DNA from: Gammaproteobacteria bacterium
GTDB taxonomy: Bacteria; Pseudomonadota; Gammaproteobacteria; Eutrophobiales; Eutrophobiaceae
Assembly: GCA_018676275.1 (NCBI GenBank)
Contig: JABHFC010000131.1
Coordinates: 1 to 6,209, forward strand
Length of the DNA stretch: 6,209 nucleotides
Direction of reading: 5' to 3'
Shown here: in pieces, positions 1 to 5,990 of the stretch
Numbering within the stretch: the first letter of the stretch is position 1
Layout: each line of letters starts with the position of its first letter
Translations under genes and position numbers: made by a program
The notes under the pieces: generated by a model
What the model saw: only the letters and a program-made list of their open reading frames with translations
What the model was told of the DNA's origin: nothing
The model's database searches: none

Positions 1-1427
1 CCCTTACCAGCTACCAATATGACATCTTCTTCTGACGCGATGTTAATCGCTTCACTTATAGCAGCAGCCCTGTCTGGTATAACAACAACGGAAGCACTCT
101 GCTCCATACCAGCCAACATTTGATTAATTATGCTTTCAGGCTTTTCGTTTCTTGGGTTGTCATTAGTTAAAATAACCTGATCAGCATAAGTTTCTGCAAG
201 CTTGCCCATCATAGGCCGCTTGCCCTGATCACGATCACCGCCACATCCCACAACACATATTAGTTTTCCACTGCTAATGTCTCGCAAACTGGCGAGAGAT
301 TTTTCCAATGCATCAGGTGTGTGAGCGTAATCGACAATAACTCTGGGTCTGGCATTTTTTGTGAAGCATTCCATTCTGCCTGGCACAGCTTCCAATTCTG
401 AAAGTAATTTCAGGGAATTCTCAAATTCCACGCCGGATAAACACAGCACCGAGAGAGAAGCGAGCAAATTGCTGACATTAAAAGCACCGGTTAACTTGCT
501 TGTTATGTTGCCCTCACCCCAGGGACTTTGCACATCGATAGAAAGCCTGGCAATACCGCTTTCCTTTACCACTCCGCAAACATGATTTTGTGTATTCCCG
601 GCTTTAGGTTTTTCACCAACAGCATAAGTAATCAGCTTCAAATCATCTTTCAGATCATTAGCCAATTGTTGCCCATACTCATCATCAATATTGATAACGG
701 CACTATGTAATGATTCTGTCAAAAATAACTGACGTTTTGCTTGGGCATAGCTATCCATGTCACCGTGATAATCAAGATGCTCGCGACTCAAATTTGTGAA
801 CACACCAATATCGAAATTAACCCCTGCAACCCTCGCCTGCCGCAGAGCATGAGAAGACACTTCCATAACGATGTTTTCCAGACCATCGAGCTGCATTGAG
901 TGTATTGCACGATGTATCGTCAGGGCATCAGGAGTAGTATTCAGGCTCGTTTGCATTTTGCCTGACGTACCAATACCTAATGTACCAATAACTCCAGCAC
1001 TGATTGCGTTTGCAGAAGTTAAGGCCTGAGCGATGAAATGTGCTGTAGAGGTTTTTCCATTAGTTCCTGTGATACCAATGACATTCATAGCTGCCGAAGG
1101 GTGCTGATAAAAACGATCGGCGATAAGTCCTGTTTTAGCGGACAGATTCTCAACTGAAATTACCGGCACAGAATAAGTAGCAGACACATCAAATAATTCT
1201 GCGTCAACCAGGACAGCACAGGCACCAGCATTAATTGCATCTTCTATGTATTGCGTACCATTACTATGCACACCTTTACAGGCAAGGAAAAGATCCCCGC
1301 TCTGGACTTCGCGACTATCAATTTCAACTTTGACAAGAGAACGATCATCGGTAGCATCAATGTGTACCAACCCCTCCAGCAGGAATTTTAATGTCATCTC
1401 ATCTGTCGGTTTTCTAAGAGCCATCAT
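1..1427 (-). CDS. murE: MurE, UDP-MurNAc-L-Ala-D-Glu:meso-diaminopimelate ligase (partial, C-terminus outside window)
   Basis: Cytoplasmic Mur ligase that adds meso-diaminopimelate to UDP-MurNAc-L-Ala-D-Glu using ATP, the third amino-acid addition in peptidoglycan precursor synthesis. The frame is open from 1427 to the window edge, giving 475 residues that end in LVAGK; the family is about 495 long, so only some 20-30 residues are missing. Visible motifs: N-terminal uridine-binding region with DSREVQSGDLF (37-47), ATP-binding GTNGKT (121-126), EVSSHAL (189-195), NLSREHLDYHG (212-222), K231 in YAQAK at the place of the carbamylated lysine, VDYAHTPDA (365-373), GCGGDRDQGKRP (394-405) and DNPR (423-426). 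DNPR is the known signature for diaminopimelate rather than lysine. The start ATG shares 4 nt (ATGA) with the ftsI stop; AAGGTG at 1441-1436 gives a good ribosome binding site 8 nt upstream. A second ATG follows at once, so either Met could be first. No frameshift was seen. Confidence 0.97.
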   Translation of the reverse strand, partial: MMALRKPTDEMTLKFLLEGLVHIDATDDRSLVKVEIDSREVQSGDLFLACKGVHSNGTQYIEDAINAGACAVLVDAELFDVSATYSVPVISVENLSAKTGLIADRFYQHPSAAMNVIGITGTNGKTSTAHFIAQALTSANAISAGVIGTLGIGTSGKMQTSLNTTPDALTIHRAIHSMQLDGLENIVMEVSSHALRQARVAGVNFDIGVFTNLSREHLDYHGDMDSYAQAKRQLFLTESLHSAVINIDDEYGQQLANDLKDDLKLITYAVGEKPKAGNTQNHVCGVVKESGIARLSIDVQSPWGEGNITSKLTGAFNVSNLLASLSVLCLSGVEFENSLKLLSELEAVPGRMECFTKNARPRVIVDYAHTPDALEKSLASLRDISSGKLICVVGCGGDRDQGKRPMMGKLAETYADQVILTNDNPRNEKPESIINQMLAGMEQSASVVVIPDRAAAISEAINIASEEDVILVAGK

Positions 1428-3160
1428 TGCCACAACACCTTCGCTGAGGGATTCTCGTTATTGGCAACTACAATTTTGCTTTCGATGGCGGGCAGGTCAT
1501 CAGGTGCAATATTCAGGATGCGCAGGGCACCCTGCATAACACCTGAAAATACAGGCCCGGCAACAGCACCACCGTAGTGTTCACCTTCCTGCGGTTCATC
1601 AATAGCCACGACAATAACCAATTGCGGATTACTTACCGGTGCCAGACCGGCAAACACCGACATATATCGATCTTCGGCATAACCCCCAGCTATCGCTTTG
1701 TGTGCGGTACCGGTTTTGCCTGCTACGCGATATCCATTTACAGCTGCCTTTAGTCCTGTACCACCTTCCTGTACTACGGTCTCAAGCATTCGGTTTATAT
1801 TTTTCACTACCTCTAATGGCAAAACCTGTTTACCTGCAACTGGTTCCTCGACTTTCTGAAAAGAGATGGGGCGTAATACACCGCCAGTTGCCAGCACTGA
1901 ATATGCCTGGGCAAGTTGCAATGCTGTTACCGCAATACCATGTCCAAAGGACATAGTTGCAAGCTCTACTTCCGACCAATTGTTGTAATCATTAAGCAAG
2001 CCAGATGATTCTCCAGGAAAACCGCTACCTGTAGATTGACCAAAACCAATGTTCGAATAGATCTGCCATATAAGTTCCGGACCTAGTGACAGGGCAATTT
2101 TACTTGCACCGACATTACTCGATTTTTTCAGAATATTAGTCAGATTGAGACTACCGTAATTCTTATGATCCTTAATGGTGTGATCATTTACCTTTAGATA
2201 ACCAGGACTAGTTTCAATTTGCGAAGTGTCGTCGTACAGATGTGATTGTAAGGCTGCCGCTATAGTAAATGGCTTTAAAGTCGAACCTGGTTCAAATACA
2301 TCTGTAATAGCACGATTTCGAAAACGATCGCTTGTTAATCCACTTCGATTATTAGGGTTGTAAGATGGTTGATTGACCATTGCCATCACTTCACCTGTAT
2401 TGACATCAAGCATGACTAACATGCCAGCGCGGGCGCTATGCAGCGTAACCGCTGCTTTTAATTCTCTATAAGCCAGGTATTGAATGCGTCGATCAATACT
2501 TAAACTAAGGGGTTTCCCCGGACTCACCTGCTGGATACTTTCGACATCCGCAACAACTCTTCCGAGTAAATCTTTGAGCACTCTTTTGCTCCCCAATGAG
2601 CCCTGCAACCAGTCATCGAAAGCCAGCTCGAGACCTTCCTGACCTTTGTCATCGACATTGGTAAATCCGAGTAGATGTGAAGTGATCTCTCCACTCGGGT
2701 AGAAACGTTTATATTCGTGTTGCATGTAAACACCTGGCAACTTTAACTCTTCTATCTCACGTGCCAGCTTTGGTTGAGTTTGTCGCTTAAGATATACAAA
2801 CTCCCGATGCATACGACTTTGTAGTAGATCATTCAATGAAGACGAACTCATCTCCAGTGCAGCAGCCAGAGCGACAAGATCACGACCGGACTGTAATAAC
2901 TCACGTGGTATTGCCCATATAGATTCAACAGGCGTACTTACAGCAAGTGGCTCACCGTTACGATCAGTTATCAGCCCCCGGTGCGCAGGAATACTAACGG
3001 TTCTTAATGATCGTGCGTCACCATGATCACGAAGAAAATCCTGATTCGATATTTGCAGGTCAAATGCACGCCAGAGCAGACACGAAGTCGCAGCTAAAAA
3101 GACAGTCAAAATTAACCAGCGACGAGCTGGATAAGTGACAATGGTTTGTTCTTGCCTCAT
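1424..3160 (-). CDS. ftsI: FtsI / PBP3, septal peptidoglycan D,D-transpeptidase
   Basis: Inner-membrane class B penicillin-binding protein that cross-links septal peptidoglycan, working with the glycosyltransferase FtsW and activated through FtsQLB and FtsN. It has 578 residues, close to the 588 of E. coli FtsI. A short cytoplasmic tail (1-12) is followed by one membrane segment at about 13-31. The pedestal domain starts with the class B hallmark HRGLITDRNGEPLA (60-73). The transpeptidase domain begins near 217 and carries all three active-site motifs: STLK at 293-296 (S293 the acylated serine), SSN at 347-349 and KTGT at 482-485, followed by AEDRYMSVFAG typical of the family. The start ATG overlaps the ftsL stop by 4 nt, and its TGA stop overlaps the murE start by 4 nt. 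No purine-rich ribosome binding site is seen in the roughly 20 nt before the start, so translation probably depends on coupling to ftsL. No key residue is missing. Confidence 0.98.
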   Translation of the reverse strand: MRQEQTIVTYPARRWLILTVFLAATSCLLWRAFDLQISNQDFLRDHGDARSLRTVSIPAHRGLITDRNGEPLAVSTPVESIWAIPRELLQSGRDLVALAAALEMSSSSLNDLLQSRMHREFVYLKRQTQPKLAREIEELKLPGVYMQHEYKRFYPSGEITSHLLGFTNVDDKGQEGLELAFDDWLQGSLGSKRVLKDLLGRVVADVESIQQVSPGKPLSLSIDRRIQYLAYRELKAAVTLHSARAGMLVMLDVNTGEVMAMVNQPSYNPNNRSGLTSDRFRNRAITDVFEPGSTLKPFTIAAALQSHLYDDTSQIETSPGYLKVNDHTIKDHKNYGSLNLTNILKKSSNVGASKIALSLGPELIWQIYSNIGFGQSTGSGFPGESSGLLNDYNNWSEVELATMSFGHGIAVTALQLAQAYSVLATGGVLRPISFQKVEEPVAGKQVLPLEVVKNINRMLETVVQEGGTGLKAAVNGYRVAGKTGTAHKAIAGGYAEDRYMSVFAGLAPVSNPQLVIVVAIDEPQEGEHYGGAVAGPVFSGVMQGALRILNIAPDDLPAIESKIVVANNENPSAKVLWQ

Positions 3161-3420
3161 TGCAGTATCAATACTAGTAATTGTTGATCTGGTTCCGTCA
3201 TCTCCAAATTTATCCGGGCAATCTTTTCCACCCTGTCATCGGTTGCCCAGGTACTTTGTTCAAGCTGCAACTTTCCCCATTCCTCATTTAAATTATCCTG
3301 TTGTTTCTCCTGTTCCTGGATCTCAACAAAATACTTTCGCGCTTTGTGCTGTGCCAACACGACCTCAATAGCAGAAACAAAAACCGTCGATAATAGTATG
3401 AGCATCAGTAAAACCTTCAT
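3157..3420 (-). CDS. ftsL: FtsL, bitopic cell-division protein
   Basis: Small single-pass inner-membrane protein that forms the FtsQLB complex and activates FtsW-FtsI in septal peptidoglycan synthesis. I place the start at the ATG that overlaps the rsmH stop by 4 nt (ATGA, 3417-3420), giving 87 residues. An in-frame ATG 21 nt earlier (3441) would add MCREIGS but lies deeper in rsmH. The protein opens with a hydrophobic segment at about 3-24, followed by a basic patch (HKARK, 26-30) and a periplasmic part rich in Glu and Gln that looks like a coiled coil (about 31-58). The C-terminal part contains the family-typical DDRVEKIARINLEM (residues 61-74). Identification rests on this pattern plus its invariant position between rsmH and ftsI; the sequence itself is poorly conserved in the family. 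The cytoplasmic tail is almost absent, unlike E. coli FtsL (121 residues). The ribosome binding site is weak. Confidence 0.93.
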   Translation of the reverse strand: MKVLLMLILLSTVFVSAIEVVLAQHKARKYFVEIQEQEKQQDNLNEEWGKLQLEQSTWATDDRVEKIARINLEMTEPDQQLLVLILQ

Positions 3421-4358
3421 GCTGCCAATTTCTCGGCACATCGCAATACAGCGCTACGTGCCCGTGGATTACGGTAAATTTCATCAGCGCTCGGTTTTAC
3501 TGCACGCCCAATCAATTTCATATGCGGTTGTAACTGGTCTACCGTCACCGGTAAATCAGGTGGAAAGTTGTCACCCAGAGATTGTTCTCGCATAAATCGT
3601 TTCACAATCCTGTCTTCCAACGAGTGAAAACTGATCACCGCCAATCGACCACCTGTGCCCAACACTTTATTTGTCTGCTCCAATGCCAATCGAAGTTCAT
3701 CAAGTTCATTGTTAATAAAAATACGTATCGCCTGGAAAGAACGCGTTGCAGGATGCTTCTCCTTTTCACGGAAAGGCAAGGCCGAAACAATGAGTTCAGA
3801 AAGTTGCCCCGTTCGGGTTATCTCTTTTTCTGCCCGACACTCAACTATTTTGCTGGCGATTCGACGAGCGAAACGTTCTTCACCGTATTCACGCAAGACC
3901 CGTATAATCTCGTCCTGTTTTGCCTTGTTTATCCATTCGGCAGCACTTGGCCCTGAGCTCGTATTCATTCTCATGTCGAGCTCACCATCTCGTGAAAAAC
4001 TGAATCCCCTTTCGGCATCATCCAGTTGCGGTGAAGACATGCCGAGATCAAACAAGATGCCGCTGATTTCACCCAACTTGTCGTATTCACCAATGTACTT
4101 TTCGAGTTCACAGAACGAAGCGTGTATAACAGTGATGCGTTGATCTTCACTTGCAAGTTGTTTCGCATACGTGATGGCAGCAGGATCTTTGTCAAAAATA
4201 AACAATCGACCTTTTTGATTGAGTCTTTGTAATATAGCCAGACTGTGTCCACCCCGACCAAATGTTGCATCGACGTAAATACCTTCCGGCTGTAAAGCAA
4301 GACCATCTAACACCTCCTCAAGTAGCACAGGTGTATGCGAATATTCATTTCCCTTCAT
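3417..4358 (-). CDS. rsmH: RsmH (MraW), 16S rRNA m4C1402 N4-methyltransferase
   Basis: S-adenosylmethionine-dependent enzyme that methylates N4 of cytidine 1402 in 16S rRNA, in the decoding centre. The 313 residues match the E. coli length. Visible motifs: HTPVLLEEVLDGL (8-20), the cofactor-binding VDATFGRGGHS (29-39), FDKDP (55-59), FDLGMSSPQLDDAERGFSF (103-121), YGEERFARRIA (158-168), HPATRSFQAIRIFINNEL (202-219), ISFHSLEDRIVKRF (242-255) and the C-terminal NPRARSAVLRCAEK (297-310). The start is fixed from upstream because an in-frame TAG lies directly before the ATG (4361-4359). It follows mraZ after 29 nt, and its TGA overlaps the ftsL ATG by 4 nt. No strong ribosome binding site precedes the ATG. 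A 5-bp hairpin with an ATTA-type loop (4369-4382) lies 11-24 nt upstream of the start. Confidence 0.98.
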   Translation of the reverse strand: MKGNEYSHTPVLLEEVLDGLALQPEGIYVDATFGRGGHSLAILQRLNQKGRLFIFDKDPAAITYAKQLASEDQRITVIHASFCELEKYIGEYDKLGEISGILFDLGMSSPQLDDAERGFSFSRDGELDMRMNTSSGPSAAEWINKAKQDEIIRVLREYGEERFARRIASKIVECRAEKEITRTGQLSELIVSALPFREKEKHPATRSFQAIRIFINNELDELRLALEQTNKVLGTGGRLAVISFHSLEDRIVKRFMREQSLGDNFPPDLPVTVDQLQPHMKLIGRAVKPSADEIYRNPRARSAVLRCAEKLAA

Positions 4359-4387
4359 CTACGAAGCTTGGCTTAATAGCCATTTCG

Positions 4388-4846
4388 TTAAAGAGATAAG
4401 CCTTTTAATGGATCAGAAGGCTGATCATCGTCATTGCCTACCTGTTCCAGCCATTGATCTCTTTGTGCTTCCCAACTCTTCTGATCCCAGATCTCAAACT
4501 TGTTACCCTGACCCAGAATTACCGCCTGCTTTTTAATAGAGGCATAATCTCGAAGCTCTGGCGTAAGCAGAATTCGACCCTGTGCGTCCAGTTGACAATC
4601 AGTGGCGTAACCCCTCATCATTTGCTTGGCGCGGCGACTTTGTTTATCGAAATCTGACAGGGCTGCCAGCTTGGTTTCTATCAGTTCCCATTCTGATAAT
4701 GGGTATAACCAGAGAGAGTGATCGAGTGGATTTAATGTTTGCACGAGGCAGCCGCCCGCAATCGCTCCAAGGCGATCACGAAAACGGCTGGGCACCGCAA
4801 GGCGGCCCTTACTATCGATACTGACGGTACTAAAACCCCGAAACAT
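4388..4846 (-). CDS. mraZ: MraZ, SpoVT/AbrB-like transcriptional regulator of the dcw cluster
   Basis: DNA-binding protein that in E. coli represses its own operon; the family forms ring-shaped oligomers on the nucleoid. The 152 residues equal the E. coli length. It carries the expected tandem of two AbrB-like swapped-hairpin halves, each with the DxxGR...P signature: IDSKGRLAVPSRFRDRL (10-26) and LDAQGRILLTPELRDYA (86-102). Between them lie WLYPLSEWELIETKL (46-60) and RRAKQMMRGYATDCQ (71-85), both typical of MraZ. The last 15 or so residues are acidic and then low in complexity. The start is supported by AGGGG at 4858-4854, 7 nt upstream of the ATG. It is the first gene after a strong promoter and its own TGGGG-box operator, and it is followed by rsmH 29 nt later. 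Confidence 0.98.
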   Translation of the reverse strand: MFRGFSTVSIDSKGRLAVPSRFRDRLGAIAGGCLVQTLNPLDHSLWLYPLSEWELIETKLAALSDFDKQSRRAKQMMRGYATDCQLDAQGRILLTPELRDYASIKKQAVILGQGNKFEIWDQKSWEAQRDQWLEQVGNDDDQPSDPLKGLSL

Positions 4847-4853
4847 TTCAAAA

Positions 4854-4858
4854 CCCCT
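4854..4858 (-). promoter_or_regulatory. mraZ ribosome binding site
   Basis: AGGGG on the minus strand, separated by 7 nt (TTTTGAA) from the mraZ ATG. It is the best ribosome binding site at the head of the operon, while rsmH, ftsL and ftsI have weak or no such sites. Confidence 0.75.
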
Positions 4859-4872
4859 GATTTAACAGAATA

Positions 4873-4897
4873 AACCACTTTTCCCCACTATTCCCCA
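4873..4897 (-). promoter_or_regulatory. MraZ operator: direct TGGGG boxes with 10-bp period
   Basis: On the minus strand, TGGGG (4897-4893), a 5-nt spacer AATAG, TGGGG (4887-4883), a spacer AAAAG, then a degenerate TGGTT (4877-4873). MraZ of E. coli is known to bind TGGGN repeats separated by 5 nt between the promoter and its own gene, and this array has exactly that spacing and place. The first box sits about at the predicted transcription start, so binding should block initiation or early elongation. The third box keeps only TGG, so two strong sites plus one weak site are expected. The MraZ assignment is inferred from family knowledge; the repeats and spacing are directly visible. Confidence 0.88.
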
Positions 4898-4905
4898 CCG
4901 AGTGA

Positions 4906-4935
4906 ACTATAGGAACTTGTGTTCTATTGTGTCAA
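4906..4935 (-). promoter_or_regulatory. Sigma-70 promoter of the mraZ (dcw) operon
   Basis: On the minus strand a perfect -35 box TTGACA (4935-4930), an 18-nt spacer and a -10 box TATAGT (4911-4906; one mismatch to TATAAT). Initiation is predicted near 4898-4900, leaving a leader of roughly 50 nt before mraZ. It points into mraZ and lies directly upstream of the TGGGG boxes. I see no comparably good promoter elsewhere in the window, so it probably drives the whole cluster within view. Confidence 0.85.
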
Positions 4936-4964
4936 GCAATTCTTGCGATTTTATGGAGAAAATC

Positions 4965-4981
4965 TGTCTGTGTAACAGACA
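4965..4981 (-). terminator. Small hairpin with weak T-tract, possible yaaA terminator
   Basis: Perfect 6-bp inverted repeat TGTCTG / CAGACA around a 5-nt loop. On the minus strand it is followed by GATTTTCTCC, a poor T-tract. It lies about 190 nt after the yaaA stop and 30 nt before the mraZ -35 box, a sensible place to stop upstream transcription. The stem is short and the T-tract interrupted, so it could equally be a protein site or chance. Confidence 0.3.
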
Positions 4982-5026
4982 CTTATGAGCGAAAAGTTGG
5001 AAAATAGGGTAAAAAGAGAGGGAACT

Positions 5027-5048
5027 TATAAATAGAAGTCTATTTATA
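5027..5048. repeat. Perfect 10-bp inverted repeat with 2-nt centre
   Basis: The arms TATAAATAGA and TCTATTTATA flank a central AG. As RNA it would form a stem of up to 8 bp with a small loop, all A-U apart from one G-C pair. No T-tract follows directly on either strand, so it is not a typical intrinsic terminator. A dimeric-regulator site upstream of the mraZ promoter (about 90 bp from the -35) is possible but unproven. Confidence 0.55.
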
Positions 5049-5078
5049 TCATTATGTTGAGATTTTATATTAAAGTAA

Positions 5079-5090
5079 CTTCTTAAGAAG
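5079..5090. repeat. 12-bp perfect palindrome CTTCTTAAGAAG
   Basis: A self-complementary 12-mer with no spacer, in the AT-rich gap about 90 nt downstream of the yaaA stop. It has no loop, so it is more likely a DNA-level site, if functional at all, than an RNA hairpin. Which protein might bind it cannot be read from the sequence. Confidence 0.45.
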
Positions 5091-5172
5091 CAAATTTAAA
5101 ATGTCATATACGACTGTATTCACACTGTTTTCTGACCCATAGCTATCCGTGCTTAGAGACTTTTACCGCCTA

Positions 5173-5946
5173 TCAGGCCCGCCGATGAAATTCAAAAATC
5201 TGCGAATCTGAAAGTTTGCTCTGAAATCGATAGCCATCCGCCCTGAAATCCTTCAATCCCTCGGGGCTTTCAATCCTGTTTTGGACGACATGGCGTGCCA
5301 TCGCACCCCGCGCCCGCTTCGCCATCATACCCAGCATTCGTGCCTGGCCATCCTTTACCTGTTTAAACACCGGCGTGATTACATCAGCCTTGAGTAAATC
5401 GGGTTTGACTACTTTAAAATACTCATTGGAAGCACAATTAAGCAAGTACTTACTACCTGTTTTAGCAATAACTTTATTAAGATTTAAGCTTATTTTATCA
5501 TCCCAGAAATCGTACAGGTTGTTGCCTTTTGAGGTCTTCAACCTGGTACCCATCTCCAGTCGATAGGCCTGCATCAAATCAAGCGGTCGCAAAACGCCAT
5601 ATAAACCAGACAAAATTCTTAGATGTTCCTGAGCATAAGCGTGTTCTTCTTTGCTAAAGCTGGATGCATCCAACCCCAGGTAAGTGTCACCAGTGAAGGT
5701 CAGAGCTGCCTGTTTGGCATTGGAGCGCGTGAAAGGGGTAGAAAAATCGCGATAACGCTGTTGATTCAATTCTACCAGCGCATCACTTAGCTTCATTAAA
5801 TCAGCAAGTTTCTTATTACTTAATTTCCGCGCGACATCGATGAGTTCCTGCGCCGGCTTTAACAAGGCAGGCTTGCTATAAGCAAGTCCCTTCTCCGCTG
5901 TGGAATCGACATCAAGTTTTTTTGCGGGGGAAATTACAACCAACAT
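5173..5946 (-). CDS. yaaA: YaaA (UPF0246/DUF328), peroxide stress resistance protein
   Basis: Cytoplasmic protein that in E. coli belongs to the OxyR regulon and limits damage by hydrogen peroxide by lowering free intracellular iron; DNA binding has also been reported for the family. The exact biochemistry is unsettled. The 257 residues match the E. coli length (258). Conserved stretches: MLVVISPAKKLD (1-12), LNQQRYRDF (60-68), ILSGLYGVLRPLDLMQAYRLEMG (111-133), NLYDFW (143-148), LLNCASNEYFKVV (168-180), MLGMMAKRARGAMARH (204-219) and the C-terminal FEFHRRA. The start is supported by GGAGT at 5957-5953, 6 nt upstream, and an in-frame TGA at 5967-5965 rules out extension. It starts about 45 nt after the end of rnpB, with no clear promoter of its own in that gap, and is followed by 326 nt of non-coding DNA before mraZ. 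It is functionally unrelated to its neighbours. Confidence 0.96.
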   Translation of the reverse strand: MLVVISPAKKLDVDSTAEKGLAYSKPALLKPAQELIDVARKLSNKKLADLMKLSDALVELNQQRYRDFSTPFTRSNAKQAALTFTGDTYLGLDASSFSKEEHAYAQEHLRILSGLYGVLRPLDLMQAYRLEMGTRLKTSKGNNLYDFWDDKISLNLNKVIAKTGSKYLLNCASNEYFKVVKPDLLKADVITPVFKQVKDGQARMLGMMAKRARGAMARHVVQNRIESPEGLKDFRADGYRFQSKLSDSQIFEFHRRA

Positions 5947-5952
5947 ATTATT

Positions 5953-5957
5953 ACTCC
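5953..5957 (-). promoter_or_regulatory. yaaA ribosome binding site
   Basis: GGAGT on the minus strand, 6 nt before the yaaA ATG. Together with the in-frame TGA a few codons upstream, it fixes the start. Confidence 0.75.
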
Positions 5958-5983
5958 GTACAATTCACGCATTATTTGATTTT

Positions 5984-5989
5984 AAAAAA
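5984..5989 (-). terminator. T-run after rnpB, possible transcription end
   Basis: Six consecutive T on the minus strand (5989-5984), directly after the inferred rnpB 3' end. There is no separate local GC-rich hairpin before it; the only nearby stem partner is the distant 5' strand of RNase P helix P1, which lies outside the window. It is therefore a weak or unusual terminator, and read-through into yaaA is plausible. Confidence 0.3.
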
Positions 5990-5990
5990 T

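Larger units (their letters stand above)
4982..5172. other. AT-rich non-coding stretch between yaaA and mraZ
   Basis: No open frame with a credible start and family resemblance was seen on either strand, and no tRNA-like fold or convincing intrinsic terminator. The part at about 4990-5110 is clearly richer in A+T than the flanking genes and contains two perfect inverted repeats (5027-5048 and 5079-5090), listed separately. The part next to the yaaA stop (5110-5172) shows nothing I can name beyond a 4-bp stem (GCCT/AGGC) overlapping the yaaA stop, which has no T-tract. Confidence 0.6.

Noticed and set aside
361..710. Plus-strand open frames opposite murE.
   Set aside because: They are antisense to the uninterrupted murE frame, whose motifs are all in register; no credible start signals.
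3421..3441. Longer ftsL start at 3441 adding MCREIGS.
   Set aside because: The ATG at 3420 gives the same ATGA overlap as the two following junctions and avoids a deeper overlap with rsmH; the extra residues have no FtsL-like feature.
3582..4143. Long plus-strand open frames (124 and 162 codons) opposite rsmH.
   Set aside because: They lie wholly antisense to a well-conserved gene, overlap each other in different frames and show no recognisable protein features.
4345..4383. A 12-codon frame (M A I K P S F V D E G K stop) on the minus strand spanning the rsmH start, a possible leader peptide coupling mraZ to rsmH.
   Set aside because: It has no ribosome binding site, is within chance expectation, and its internal part overlaps rsmH in another frame; there is no evidence for translation.
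5108..5122. ACTGT-N6-ACTGT pair near the yaaA 3' end, considered as a LexA-type or other operator.
   Set aside because: The half-sites are direct, not inverted, and do not match CTG-N10-CAG; no promoter lies nearby to be controlled.
5168..5182. Short GCCT/AGGC stem at the yaaA stop as a terminator.
   Set aside because: The stem has only 4 bp and no T-tract follows on the minus strand.
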